NCBI RefSeq assembly: GCF_030864355.1 | Contig: NC_083398.1 | Coordinates: 1,364,001-1,428,000, forward strand | DNA length: 64,000 nucleotides | From: Cutaneotrichosporon cavernicola | Taxonomy: Eukaryota > Basidiomycota > Tremellomycetes > Trichosporonales > Trichosporonaceae | Reading direction: 5' to 3' | Shown: positions 1 to 12,787 of the stretch, piece after piece | How the letters are laid out: each line of letters starts with the position of its first letter | Position numbering within the stretch: the first letter of the stretch is position 1 | Made by a program: the position numbers and the translations under genes | The notes under the pieces: generated by a model | Told to the model about the DNA's origin: nothing | The model's input: only the letters and a program-made list of their open reading frames with translations | Database searches by the model: none

Positions 1-32
1 CACTCCATCAAGCCCTATCTATGCAAATGAAA

Positions 33-1158
33 TCAGAGGAAGTAGCTGGAGTGAGCGCAGCCTTGATTACTAATGTAAGTATCAGGTGCACGTACCGGTC
101 ACCAAAGTCGCCGAGGCCGGGCGTAATGTACTGCTTGGCATCCAGGCCCTGGTCAACCCATGCAGTGATGACCTTGAGCTTGGGGAACTTTGCCTGGACA
201 TTCTTGATGCCCTCGGGCGACGCGATGAGGTTGAGGAAGAGGATACGCTCCTCCTTTACGCCCTGCTCGAGGAGAACCTCGATGGCCTTGAGGCACGAGC
301 CGCCAGTAGCTGGGGTCAGTGGGCAGCTTGGTCAAGGGCGAATGGGACGACTGGGCCTAGGCCTGCCTGGTGCGACGGTCGCCATACGCTCGAGCCACTA
401 GTCTTAGTCACAAACAATCTCACCAAGCATGGGGTCAAGGAGGAGGCAGTACCGCTGGGCAATGTCATCGGGAAGCTTGGCGTAGAAGAGTTTAGGCTGG
501 GCCGTCTCCTCGTCCTTGGATCAGTTTCATTCCGAGCCACAAACTCACACGCTGGATCAAAATCTACGCGGCGTCAGCATTACAAGACAGTGGGGGGCAT
601 ACCTTGCCGATGCGGACTGGAGTTAGCTTAAGAGTACAATGTATCGTGATCGCACGGGTACGCACCAGAACGGCAGCAGTCACGTAATCCAGCCTCCATA
701 GCCTCGCCCGCTGTCGTTAGCACTATACATGACCATGACCGGTCGGGTCTCTCCACGTACCGCGCATAATCGACACGCCGCAGATACGGCCCTCGAACCC
801 GACGCCTGAGAACTCGACACCCGTCGGTGTCTTGACCGTATGCGGGACCACGGGGAGGTGGTTGAGGCCTAGGGTCAGATATAGATATGCCAGCCACGCG
901 ACTTACCCTCCTCGACGAGCAGGCGAATGATACGGTCCGAGTAGCTGGGGTTAGGCCCGTCCCTCTTATGGCAAGCTCTCGGCCTCGTCGCTCACAAGAC
1001 AAAGTCGCCACTGGGATTAGCAAATTTTGCGACCTTGCTCACCGGCCGGTTCTCTCGTCGCGAATGAGCGTGAGCAGCGCCTGCAGCTGCGCGGTGGCGG
1101 GGAGAACTATGATGTTCTCGCCCCACTGGGAGGAGCACGACGTCGCGTTGTGGGCCAT
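33..1158 (-). CDS. FUR1: Uracil phosphoribosyltransferase (pyrimidine salvage)
   Basis: Converts uracil and PRPP to UMP in the cytosol; in fungi this step also activates 5-fluorocytosine/5-fluorouracil. Splicing by hand gives ten exons and about 222 residues (yeast Fur1 is 216). Visible motifs are the PRPP loop LLLDPMLATGGS near residue 145, RILFLNLIASPEG, and the uracil-binding C-terminus YITPGLGDFGDRYFL. The start at 1158 opens with MAHNATSCSSQWGENIIVLP, the usual N-terminal strand. Exon 1 is 1043-1158, then 996-1010 (15 nt) and 907-944; two more tiny exons lie at 603-616 (14 nt) and 549-563 (15 nt). The final exon encodes only the last residues and stops at 33-35; reading through that last intron would add an unrelated tail. 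Identity is certain; the last splice site is the least certain boundary. Confidence 0.93.
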
Positions 1159-1885
1159 GGTGTTTTGAGTGACGAGGGGTGTGTGGGGGGAGGATGGGTT
1201 TGTTTGGGTTTGGGTGGAGGGCCGAGTGCAGGCGAGTGGCAAGTTCAGACGCGTTCAATCAACTGCTGATTGGAAAGAGAAGCGCGAAGAGCGAGTCGCG
1301 TCGAGTGTAAGAAGAGTCTGAAGGCTCAAGGTGCGAGTGAGGGAGCAAGGACGCACAAACCTCTGGGGATGGATACAGGATGCAGGATGCAGAATGTAGG
1401 ATACGGCCGATACAGGTTGATTGATCGGAACGTGAGGCGCGACGACGTCACATGGTCAGCCTACCAATGCACCTGAGGTACATGCCGCTAATATCTTTAA
1501 ACCTCCTTGTCCAAAATGTTGCCATTCAATCCTCTATCAAGTTATCACTCGCGTTATCACGGCCAGGGCTTTGTGCTTTGTGATTTATGCTTTGTGCTCC
1601 GTCCTCCGTCCTCCGTGCTCTGTATCCACGGCCACTTCAACTCTGGCGATCGCGGAGACTGACCCGTGACACGCGTGCACGTCTACCGCCGGCTCCAGTA
1701 ACCCAAGCTCTGCCCGTGCTGGCGTGCTGGATCTGCGCTTGGACCTCGACGTCTCAGGAAGCACCGCTCGTCAGTTGGCGCGGCCGGCACAAGGTGCAAC
1801 ATTTAGGGGACCTGAACCGCACAGCAACTCAACAGGTTGAATATACCCAAGTTCACATTATAGTCCGATTCTGTTATACCATCCC
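1159..1885. other. Spacer with FUR1 promoter
   Basis: About 730 nt between the FUR1 start and the 3' end of the next minus-strand gene. The part next to FUR1 (about 1170-1220) is G-rich on the plus strand, hence a C/A-rich leader on the FUR1 strand. Short direct repeats of CTTTGTG and CTCCGTC lie at 1569-1625. No supported gene. Confidence 0.6.
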
Positions 1886-2660
1886 CTAGGCCATGACACC
1901 CCGCTCCTGCGCGTCCTGGACCTTGAGGCTCTCCAGCGCGCGCGTGAGCTCGTCCGCGTCGGCCGTGGCCTGCGTCTCTTTGGTCTATCGTCAGCCCCGA
2001 TAATGCAAAACACACCCCATGTCCAAGCGCAGCCCAGCCTGCAGCGACTTGGTCATCGTCGGTACAGAGCTAGGTGAGCGCGTTCTTTCTAGACTCACAA
2101 CACCAGCCTCCATGGCGAGAATCCAGCTCCTGAGAGCACAGAATCCGTCCCAGTTGAGATCTCGGAAACTTGCGCGACCAGAACTCAGTTCGAAGCGGCC
2201 GTATCGCCAGATCTCGTACTCCATCGAATCAAAGTCCTGTCGTCAGCAAGCCGGAAATAAAGGCGACGTACAACGAAATACGCCCAGCGCTGGGCACCGT
2301 CCCATTGCCGCCACGCGTGTTCGGGTAGGAGTGCGCATTTTCCGTCCCTCACGTCGCGGAGGACGTCGAGTGGTCGGCGGAGGAAGTGGGTGTTCTCGTC
2401 TGGGATCCTGAGGTCAGCCAATGTCGGAAGATGGGCGGGTAGTGGAAGATGGGCGGGTAGTGGAGATGGACGGCGGATCGAGTCCTCCTTCCATGGACGC
2501 ACCATTGTACATTCCGCAGGTTGTCGGCCATGCGCGAGGCGTCGCCGTCGCGCATCTCGCTGAGGAACATCCAGACTGTCATGCCCGCGTCCGGGAACCA
2601 GTGTGGGCCGATCATCGAGCCGTGCCGCACCCCGTTGATGATGAAGCCGATTGTGGACAT
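1886..2660 (-). CDS. Conserved-looking protein of unknown function
   Basis: Not recognised. Five exons can be joined through consensus short introns into about 193 residues. The protein opens MSTIGFIINGVRHGSMIG at 2658-2660 and ends ALESLKVQDAQERGVMA before TAG at 1886-1888. It is rich in Trp and aromatic residues (AWRQWDGAQRWAYF; EYEIWRYGRFELSSG), which suggests a compact globular domain. No signal peptide or membrane segment is visible. The first intron holds a 13-nt direct repeat (TACCCGCCCATCT). Introns are 30-90 nt with CTGAC/CTCAC sites close to the acceptor, like the neighbours, so I consider it a real gene. It sits downstream of CDC73 on the same strand, separated by about 280 nt. Confidence 0.6.
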
Positions 2661-2941
2661 GTTGAACGATAGCGACGGGCGACGTTACGACCAGCTGCAA
2701 TTCCAATTAAGCAGCCGCCAGCTGCCTGATAGATGTAGAAATAGAAAAAGAGTTGAGAGCACAAGTATCGAGCGGAAAGCGGACGTGGCGCGATGGGGGA
2801 TTCGACGCGAACATAGCGGGGCACCAAGCGGGAGCGGCCCTGTCGCCCCGCGCCCCATCCCCAATCCTTTATCGTTTATCCTCCATCATGCTAGGAACCA
2901 TGCAACGTGCCACCATCAACAATCTATTACCCTACCGCCTA

Positions 2942-4313
2942 TTACCTGCGCCGGAAGGTGTCGAGGTTGCGCCAGAACTCGGCGACCACCTGTCGGTCCG
3001 TGTGTCGGCGGTTCCGGTCGATCTAGTCTCAGCTTGACCTGCAGCTCAACTCACCCTCATCTCAGTCACGTTCCAGTCCCGCACGGCTGGGTTGGCGCTC
3101 TCATTATGCCACTGAAAGTAGATGCCCTTGACGTGCCGGAAGAGCATCCGCGGATCGACCCATTTGTACGGCTTGAACTGCCATGCCTGACCCGTGGTGA
3201 CAACACAGATCACGCGGTCCCAAGGGTCCTGTCCGCACTTTTGCAGACCGTCGACACTGTCCACTACGCGGTACTCTGTCGTCGTCTCGCCGGTCGGGCC
3301 CTGTCGCTTGCGCAGGACGCGTACAATGTCCGCCACGTGCATGTTGCCTTCGCGCATCTCGTTTGCGCGGGCTACGTCGCTCGACTCGAACCTGGGGTCA
3401 GCCGGATTTCTAGAGTCCAAAGCAACCACTCACACGCCCTCCTCGAGGAACTGCTTCACGTTCCACATTGTGATGAGCGACGTTGGTGAGGATGAGATCA
3501 TAATGATGGGATGCGACTGCTTGTGCTTGCGTGCGCGGTTCACATCTGCTGTCAGCCCTTTGTTCGCCTTGCCTCCCATCGGCACACTCACCAACTGGCG
3601 CCGCTGATGGTGCAGGCGCAGCACTGCGCCCGTCAAAGCTCTTGCGCAGTGCTCGGATCTTGTCGCTCATGACCCCCTTGACAAACTGCTCAAAGTTGTT
3701 AACCTTGCCCGTCCCCGCCACGCGCAGCACGGTATTGCGATCGCGAAGCTCAATCTCCTCCGCTCGCAGCTTCTTGCAAAAGTCGAGATCCGCCGCGTTA
3801 ACCTCATACTTGCGTTTCGGCGCTACTGGCCGGCTAGGACCAGCTTCTGGCACAGGTGCCTTTCCTGCTGTCAACTACTCGGCTCTTGTTCAGTTACCTC
3901 GTCCGCGACGTGACCCGCCGACAATAGGCAGAGCGCTACTCACCCTCTCCTACACGTGCGCCCCCATCGCTCTCGCCCGCCAGGTACGACTGCACGGCAC
4001 GACGGTCCGCGATCGGCACATTGCCCACGCCCAGCGCCGTAAAGCTCTGCATAAAGTCTTTGAGGGACGCATCGCGCTTATCCCACACGACCCACAGCTG
4101 TCCTACAGAGTAGAACTCGGTGCGTGCGTCTGAGCGTGCATACCGCGTCGCCGCCTCCTTTGGGACGACGACTGGCTCGCCAGACGACTGCGAGAAGCGG
4201 AGAGACGCCGCGTCGGTGAGTGTAGTCGTTGGCTCGCTGGACGCAGTGAGGAGCTCTACTGGCCGGCTGTCGGCGATGCTTTGCCGTAAGAGGGCGAGAG
4301 GGTCGGATGCCAT
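2942..4313 (-). CDS. CDC73: Cdc73/parafibromin, Paf1 complex subunit
   Basis: Component of the nuclear Paf1 complex that travels with RNA polymerase II and supports elongation and histone modification. Five exons (3944-4313, 3592-3867, 3434-3548, 3055-3391, 2942-3022) give exactly 393 codons, 392 residues. The N-terminus MASDPLALLRQSIADSR matches the family opening. The middle has the KRKYEVNAADLDFCKKLR segment. The C-terminal Ras-like domain shows PTSLITMWNVKQFLEEG, then WDRVICVVTTGQAWQFKPYKW, then DWNVTEMR, and ends with the basic helix VVAEFWRNLDTFRRR. The intron at 3023-3054 is only 32 nt. The family is recognised with confidence from the C-terminal domain; start and stop are both well supported. 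Confidence 0.9.
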
Positions 4314-7300
4314 GGTGGATGAGGTTGGAGTTGAAGTTGACTATGGAGCTGTTCGAACCACAAGTCAATGTTGGTGAGTTCATTGCGATCGGTTAGTGGG
4401 GGGCTGAATAGAGTGTTGGAGCACGTGGCAAGGTAGAGGTGCTGCCCCACTCTTGACGCCAGATCTCAACTGACGAACGGTGCCATGTCCTCCATGATCC
4501 CGCACCCTTCTCTTTATCGCGAGAGAACAAGTTCAAGTACATGGCTGTGCTCAATAGGGCTACCCGATTGCACTGCCAAATGCCTGGGAGCCACCTGACG
4601 CAGTTCTCATACAAACAAACGCTGGTACGACGTCATTCATCCAATGGCAGTTTCCTAGCGTGACGGCAAATGGCAGCCTCATAATGGTGAGCAGTGACGC
4701 ATAACGGACCAAATGTCATGACAAGTCACGTCTCGTCGGTGCTGCTGCACAGCTGTGCTGCCAAATAAGCAAGATCTCCGTTCCTCCCGGCCCCCACGTG
4801 AGGTTAGGCAAGCCTCCTATTGGAAGAGAGCATGTACGACGCGCTCAAGAATGGACGGTTCAAGCCATGTGCCTTGCGGGTTGAAAGAATGACTTGTTGT
4901 ATGGTAAGGGAGCAGAGGAACTACCCTCGAATCGTTCTTTTGCGGACGCGGGATGCCGCCGAAGTGTCCGAGATGGGGTCAAGGAAGGGTTTCTTAATCA
5001 TGTTGGGCAGTCGCGTGGCGCCGTTATCCCTGGGCTTGGCGGCCTGGACAACTCTGAAATATACCAACTTGTTACTGACTGTTGAAAGTTGACAACTGAC
5101 AGGCAGAGAGGGCGTTACCAGCATGCGACTCGTGGAGCGGTTGTTTTGCTCATCCGACTTTCTCCCACACTTGCCAACTTGCTTGTGACCACGTCGTATG
5201 TCGTACGTCGTATACCCGACACCACATGATACGTCTAATTGTGCTGGGCGTGGAGGAGATATGTCATTGTCTCATCAGACTGTCTGAATGGTTCAAACTC
5301 GTTAGGTAGGCACGATGAGCAGGTATATTAAGAGCAATTGATGTTGGAGAATTGGACAAGGTATATGATCATATGATCTATCCGATTATTGAATTAGAGA
5401 TAGAACGGTTAAGGGTTACAGAACTGCTTAGGACCCCAGTCTCAACATAGCCCTGTGCATACCCTGAATGCCCCCGTACCCTATTTCTTTTCCCTAATCC
5501 CTAATCTTGTTGTAGTATTAGGGCTGGCCTCGACCAGGCCCAGGTCGACTCAACTAAACACCTAAACAAGCAAAAGTCAAGCTGGCCCCAAAGGGGACCA
5601 AAAGCCAAAAGCCCAAAAAGGCCCAGCCACTCTCTCTGATTCTCTAAGTAATCAATCCGGTAACACCCAAGTCCCTTTAATCCCTATATTCCTTCCTAGC
5701 TTCCTACTTGATGATCACCACATCTCCTTTTCAAGGATTGGGCAGCATGGGCAGTCCACAACAGCAAAGTAGAGCGCAGAACGCAGCCGGAATGCATGCC
5801 GTCCACTTGAATCAGTTTTTGCGCGGCACCAGCCCCGGAATTGTTACTCTTTCAAGACCGCAAGTGGCGCTTTGAACCCCCGACCTTGCACGGTCGTTGG
5901 CTACATGGCTGCAGAATTGGTAGCGTAACCCTCCCCCTTGTTGTGTACCCTTAGTGGCTACTGTTTGCTTCCTTGTGCATTCATTCTGGCAATCTGGCAC
6001 TCGTCTCACTTGGCACTCGTGTCTTGCTCGTACTGGGCTTTGTGGCACTCGTTAATCGCTAAACTTGCAAACTTGCAAACTGCACACACAAACACACACA
6101 TACTGTCTGTCTCTCTTTATCGTCACTTGTCTCGACGACGTTTTGCTTTACAACAACACTACACTGTTATAAACAAGGTCAAAAGGGGAATTGGTATCTT
6201 TACTGATTTAACCCAACGGGTGTATCAAGTGTCACGTTTTGACTAGTATACACTTTGGTCACTTTAGGGTATTTACAAGTCAAAAGGAGGGGTTACGGCG
6301 CTTTGACCCCTTTTGGTTGTCAACGTCCCTTAGTGGGCTTCCAGACCGGCCAAGACTGCCCTCCCTAACCAAACCACCAAACCAAACCAATCCAAGCCAA
6401 ACCTGGGCACTCAATCCTGTCCCATCCATCCAACTTGGTCAACTCTATCAACAGACATACACAAACTCGGGTACCCTTCTCCCTCAAGTCTTTCCACTTT
6501 ACACGATTCTATCACTCGCGATTCCTCGTTCACTTGTCCTCTTTATCAACATCTAGGATAACAGGCGCACAATCTTTAAAGCTAGCCGGATTCTAGCTTG
6601 CACAATCCCCCAACCCAAAGCTGGCTAATTCCCGCCCGGCTTTCCCTGCGACCACCCAACCCATTACTCGACAACGCCCAACAGCCAACCGCACAGACGT
6701 TGGCCCACTCCCCCTCCCCCTTGACACCCTTCTCCCTCCCAACAACCCTCCACGACGCGTGTCCGACAGACCAGTCAACGCCCACACTCCCTCCCTCACC
6801 ATAGCGTTCATTCAAGGCCGCATTACCATCTCTTCCCCTGGCCAGCTGGGCTGTGCCGTATAGACGAATCCCGCTCCCGCTCCTTCCCTCTCCTTCGCGT
6901 AAGGCTCACGATAACCGCACATTCCCTCACTCTCACACGACACTCTGCTCAAAGGTGAGTTGGCATCTTGTGTTGGTATTGGCAGAGCACGTATACGAGC
7001 TCCGGCGTGGACAAAGTTTATCGAGGCTGGATGCCGGACGTCAAGGTGTATGGACCAAGTGTAACGCTCCGCCTTGCCGGTCCACATCCAAGAACCCTAG
7101 TTCGCGAGTCCACGCTTTGGCCGCATCCAATTCATTTGGGCGGCGATGGCATCGATACTTTGCATGCGATGAGAAGCGAGGACGTGCTGAGTGCGCATAA
7201 CTGAACTTTGAGCGCAGTCTCTCCAATCTACCATTGAGCATTTTGAACGCACGGTGCTGACGCGCTTTGCTACAGTGACTTGATCGATCAAGACATTGCG

Positions 7301-8070
7301 CCCTTGACCTATCCGCGTCTAGCAACCAACCTTCTCTCCATCGTTTATCAGAGTCCCTTTGATAATCCTACATTGTCCCTCGACTTGGTTGCAAACTTGT
7401 CCGAGTGCAACTTGGAACTTGTAAGTCTTTAGAGAGTTGGAGAGGGGGAGGGGGAGAGGGAGGGGAAACAGGCCCAAGGCTTGTAGAAGACCACCCCTTT
7501 GGGTCCAAGGGGATAGGGTTTCAGTATGGACTACCCAACCACCACGAAGCCTACGCCTACAAGACGTCTCTGCTGACGCTCAGCCCCGGTGGCCAACATC
7601 TATACTGCTCCCGATTCATAAAACTCATTCGTCAATCGACTGATCGAGTGGCCAACAACCCATCTACACCTTGTGAGTAGTGAAGAAAGGAGGGATTGTC
7701 ACGAGTGGATCCAGAGAGATGAGGATGGATGGTGATGAGCGAGCAACTACTATAATAGTCTCGACTTTTGCACAAGTAGTGGTGGTGTGGTGAAACCGTG
7801 ACGCGCCGGAATCTGTTCTCGTGAGGCTGACCATGTTTGCTCTGTCGACCTCTTCCTTCGTTACCACGGCACGACTGGGTGACTGAACATCTTCCCCCCC
7901 TTCACATCAAACCAACCCGACTCTGGATCCACCTTGCACTTTCTCGCACTTGACATCACACACACACGCACCACATCATCACTCTTTCATACCCAGAACT
8001 ACACTATCCCTGGACACGACACCACCCTCGCCGTTCAACAGAACGGCACACGTTCACCACCCGCCTGGTC
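4314..8070. other. Long spacer upstream of CDC73 and of the RhoGEF gene
   Basis: A 3.75-kb divergent intergenic region, large for this genome. I find no convincing protein. The stretch 5330-5720 is AT-richer, with short purine/CCAAAAG repeats. From about 6350 to 8070 the plus strand becomes pyrimidine- and CA-rich (CCAAACC, TCCCTC runs) and contains consensus donors at about 6955, 7419 and 7672, which fits a long, possibly spliced 5' leader of the gene starting at 8071. A weak tRNA-like fragment lies near 5830-5925 (see rejected items). Confidence 0.5.
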
Positions 8071-11000
8071 ATGCCCGACATTGAAGGCCCCTACCCTGCA
8101 GCCCCCCCGCTGCCGATTCGTTCCAACAGGGTTCTCTACAACTTTGACCGTGGACTCGCTCAGCAAGCTGGACCGAGCAAGTCTCGCCTCCCTCTTGCCA
8201 CATCTCCTCCCGCTGCTGTTCCACACCACATCCATTCCACTTTCTCTCTCGACCACACGCCGCGTGCAGACAGCATGTACACGCCCCCATCCGATTCGCG
8301 CATCCGCTCCCCCAAGATCGACAGGTCGCGTCGCCCACATAGTGCCTACCCTCCCACCGACGAGCCAGTCTACCATGTCCAACGCAAGTACACCGACCCA
8401 ACTCCACACTCCGGCGCGTACCCTGGGTCGGAGCAGCCTCCTAGCCCGATGCCCTCGGGGTCCAACCCGCAGCTCGATGTCGATCTTGATGTCTACGCCC
8501 AGGATTACAACGAACTCGACGACGACATGCGCCAGCTTGGTGACGACATGCGCGAGCCGACGTTGAGTTTCGCCACGACGTCGACTGTCGACTCGACCAC
8601 GAGCTCACCATCTATTGGCGAGGCGTACACATATGACAGTGAACGGGTAGTGGATGGAAAACCAGAGCACGAGCCTCGCATCCGCATGAGGACGGGGCGC
8701 CAGCACGCGTATTCATCTGCAGAGTCCTCGATGGTCTCTGGCGCGTTCTCTTATCACGCTTACAGCGAATACAGCCAGCAACCACCAGTCCCCCCTCTCC
8801 CAGCCGACATCAGCATGGGGCTCAACCGCAACGGCTACCGTGTGTCTCCAAACGACACCAACTCTACAGCAAGCTATCACGCCGCGTCTCCCGTCTCGTC
8901 GTACGCACAGCACCAGCCATGGCGCTCGCCGGTCATGGCGAGGGATCGCAGCCTCTCCGTCTCGACCACGGACGACACTGAGGGTTCGTCAGGCTCGGGG
9001 GAAGAACGGCTGTCCTCTGCCTTTGAACACTCGTTCAGCTATCTTTCCGGATCACTGCCAGCGAGGCCACCATGGGCGGACAACAGCGAGGTCCTTGCCG
9101 AGCCGAACGCCCTTGCGATGGTCGATGACGGTCGGAGCGCGATCCTCAACCAAGAAAGGCTAGAGGCCATGGGTGGAATCCGCGTCCTGAGCGCAATGTC
9201 GGACAATGAGCTGTTACGACTCCCCCGTTTCACACACCTGCTTCTTGCTGGTGTGGGTCCCGGCATCCTCGACGCACTGCCTGCACTGCTGGACGTGCTC
9301 TCAACCACTCTTGTTGTGCTCGACATTTCGAACAACGACCTGTCGACTCTGCCCACAGCCCTCAGGCATTGCACTTCCCTGGAGGAGCTCAACGTTTCGC
9401 ACAACCCCTTGCTCCAACTGCCACCCTTATTAGGCGAGTGCACTAGCATGCGGATGCTTGTGGCCGATGGGTGTCTGCTCTCCAACCTCCCAGTAGAGCT
9501 CGCACAAACGCGCTCGCTGCACACGCTGTGCGTGCGCGGCAACCGCCTCGTTACCCTGCCACCATGGTTGTGCCTCTTGGCCCACCTCGACACACTACGA
9601 ATCGACAACAATCCCTTCGCGACTCAGTGGCAGCCGATTGTTGCGCCTATTCTGGCATCAACGCTTCGCACCCACTCGCGCTCATCGTCAGCCGCGTCCA
9701 ACCACGCTCGTCCGGGAACAACCCAGTCGATCTACAGGCCCACGACGCCAGGGTTGAACTCGGGGATGAGCTCGCTCAACGCCTCCCAGTCGTCTGTTGG
9801 CGGCCCGTCGTCGTCTGCGGACTCGCTCGGCCTTGGCCTCCAGAACGGACGGGGGCAGCCGGTCCAGCAGTCTATCCGGACTTTCAGTCGCGGTGCCAAG
9901 CAGGACTCTCCGATGCGTGCCCCAAATCGCAGCATAAGCAACCCCAGTCCACAATCGGAGATCCTTTCCGACCGCACACCTGTGCCTTCGAACCGCCGCG
10001 TGTTTAGTGCCGCGCACTACACGGATGACTCGGAACCCGAGGGAAACGAGAAGAACAGCAAGTGGGGCTTCCTTCGCAAGGTGTCACTCTCGCGTCTGCG
10101 AACAGAAAAGGAGCGTTCTGCCCAGTTGAACGCTTCTGCCGCGGCCAACGTTTCGTCGATGCCCGCGGGTCCCGTCATCTCTGCTCCAACCCTCGTTGGT
10201 GGTCCCCCCAAGCGTCCGCCTCTCAACGCGAACAGCTGGTCGACCACCATGATCCCCGGGAGGCAACGTGGTGCGTCGCAGGGCAGTGTCGACCTCGCCC
10301 ACACGGTATCGACTATGTCGGTCCCCAAGATGCCAACCCAGCTTGCCGTCAACGCATACGGAATGTCCACAGGCGTGCGTAGCAAGCGCCGCAGCTTCCT
10401 CCCCATCGACCCCAGCCCACCCTCCCTGAACGTTTCTATTCCTTCCATGTCTCCGTTCATGGCACCGCAGGCGGCTCTTGCGGACCATGAGCAGCCGCAC
10501 GCCACTGGAGACGATGCTGTGGAGACGTTGGGCGAGGACGACGGGCTGTCGATGGGGCATCACACCACTTCGACGCACCACTCGTACGCCCGCTCGGTGG
10601 ACAACATGTCCATCAACGAAAACGATGGACGTTACTCGCGTGGCTTGGAATCGATCAAGAGCTACCTCCGCGACCTCTACGACCTTTCCCTCCCACCGGG
10701 AGAACCGTACGGTGCATTCGAAGTCATCCAGTCGCAGGCATCGACCGTCAGCTCGGAGACGCTGTCTCCAATAGGCGACAACGCCAAACTCCGTGACTCT
10801 GTCGCCGAGTCGACAATGACGACGTCTGCCCGTCACCTCACGATTAGCAGCGCGATCCCGTCGCGCAGCGTCTCGATGGTCAGTGTTGGCAGCGAGCGCC
10901 ACTCGGCATACTCGTCGACTGGCGGTCTCGACCCCGAGATTCAAAAGCGCTACAAGGACGACCCGTCAAAACGCACCCGCGTGCTGCGCGAGATCTACGA

Positions 11001-12284
11001 GACGGAGAAGACATACGTCCGTGGTCTTGACGAGCTGGTTCAGATCTATGTTCGGCCAGCCAGCCTCTCGGCCGGCAACTCTAAGGGTGAGACCGTAATC
11101 CCTATGGCGGAGCGAAAAGTTGTCTTTGGTGGCGTTGAGTCGATCCTAATCTTCCACCGCGACAATTTCCTCCCGGCCATCGAGAGGGCCATCAAGCCTC
11201 TCCTCCTGGACGGCGACGACCCGACTGGCGCCGTGTCGGCCTTGGCTGCGCACAAGGTCGGCGAGGAGTTCCGCAACTACATTGCCTACATGAAACAGTA
11301 CTCGACGTACATCAACAACTTTGACAACGCACTGTCACGTATGAAGACGTGGTTGTTGCCGTCCAACGGCTCGACCACTCCTTCTCCCGCCAAGGGCACG
11401 GGCGCTATTGGCGTTGCGGCTGTCGGCGCAAGCCTGGTTGGCTCAGCAGTCCTCCCAGTGGGCGAGAGTGTGCCGCACACTGGGTCGAACCTCGCACCGG
11501 CGCAGCGCAAGCGTGTCAAGACGTTCCTCAAGCGCGCCAAGGAGAACCCCAAGCACTCGCAGATCAACCTCGAGTCGTACTTGCTGCTTCCAGTGCAGCG
11601 TATTCCACGATACAAGCTCCTTTTAAGCGATCTTGCGCTGTGTACGCCTCCGCGCGAGAGTATCGGGCCGAATGACGCGCTCGATGACGCGATCCACGAG
11701 ATCACGACGCTGGCGTCGCTTATGAACGAGGAGAAGCGCGAGGCCGAGTCTCGGCTACGTCTCTTAGCGTGGCAACAGCGCATTACGTCGCGTGGCCCGA
11801 GCCCACTTGTGCAGCCACACCGCAAGCTCATTCTTGATGGCGCGCTCTCGCTCATCCGCGTGGTCAAGAAGGCGAGCGCATACGCCGAGGTCGACGGCCC
11901 GCCGCAGCTGAGCACTGTCGACGGCGACTCGACAATTACGGGCAACAAGACGGTTGTGCCGGTCGAGTTTATCAAGCCCGAGCCGATGGAGAAGCCTATC
12001 ATGCTCATCCTCTGCTCTGACATGCTTGTGCTAGTGCAGCCGCGTGGTGAGGGGTGGGAGGGCAGTGTCGATCTGTTCTCGGTGCTGCGTATGGCGACGG
12101 TGCGCGAGCCAGCCAGTGTGAGCGCCTCCAACGACCGCGTTCTGCGTGTCGTCGACAACAGGGTAAGTTGATCGCAACGAGCCACGAATGTTGCTAACCC
12201 CAGTCAATCTACTACTTCAATGGTGGGACGCACGCGACGACGCTCCAGTGGTGCAGGGCCATCAACGGACAGAACAGTCGCTAG
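8071..12284 (+). CDS. LRR-RhoGEF-PH protein (Rho GTPase exchange factor)
   Basis: Predicted guanine-nucleotide exchange factor for a Rho-family GTPase, probably acting in polarity or cell-wall signalling (inference). Exon 1 (8071-12162) and exon 2 (12204-12284) are joined through a 41-nt intron with CTAAC beside the acceptor, giving 1390 residues. Order: Ser/Pro-rich disordered region to about 370; leucine-rich repeats at about 376-513 (VVLDISNNDLSTLP, EELNVSHNPLLQLP, LHTLCVRGNRLVTLP); a second disordered basic region; DH domain at about 960-1220 (RVLREIYETEKTYVRGL; LLPVQRIPRYKLLL); PH-like region from about 1250, whose last helix (GGTHATTLQWCRAING) lies in the second exon. A low-complexity Gly/Ala insert of about 40 residues interrupts the DH domain. 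The family is clear; the GTPase target cannot be told from sequence. Confidence 0.88.
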
Positions 12285-12787
12285 TGCAAGTTTGTGTTTG
12301 CCTTTGATAGGAACCCTGTGTTTTCGTTGTACCAGATATGCACATGCTAGAGTTCGGGCTAGTGGGTGTGCCGGACTGACGTCGCCGCCCCAAATACGCC
12401 AGCCTGCTTTACCGAATATACTATAGCGGCAAGGGCATCTGAACCGGGCCACGACAGGCCCAGACGGCGTGGTAACGACCCGGATTTGCACTGGGCTGGC
12501 CTCGCCAAGTTACACCAAGATCCCGACTCTGGGACGCAGCGTATTACGGCTGTGGCCCGACTTGCTGTCTAACGGCGAGGATCGCGAGGGGTAACGCTAC
12601 AGATCCCGAAGGGTAAAGGGATGAGGTAGTTTGAACCTACAGTGTCCGTGCTAAAGTCGTGTTCCCGCGAACATGACGAGCACGAGGGTGACAGTTGGAG
12701 GCCGAGGCGTCAGCGTTCACGTTGGTCCGCCTTCTCGTGATTCTCAAAACTACATCCTTACTACAGATACAACTAAATACAGCCAAA
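12285..12787. other. Convergent spacer
   Basis: About 500 nt between two 3' ends (RhoGEF + and carnitine acetyltransferase -). Probably 3' untranslated sequence of both genes; no gene or repeat seen. Confidence 0.6.

Noticed and set aside
5825..5925. tRNA-like sequence (GGGGGTTCAAAGC on minus, ATTGGTAGCG on plus)
   Set aside because: The two tRNA-like parts are on opposite strands and no acceptor stem or complete cloverleaf forms.
12191..12203. CTAACCCC near the end of the RhoGEF gene as a telomere-like unit
   Set aside because: It is the branch site plus acceptor of an intron, a pattern common here.
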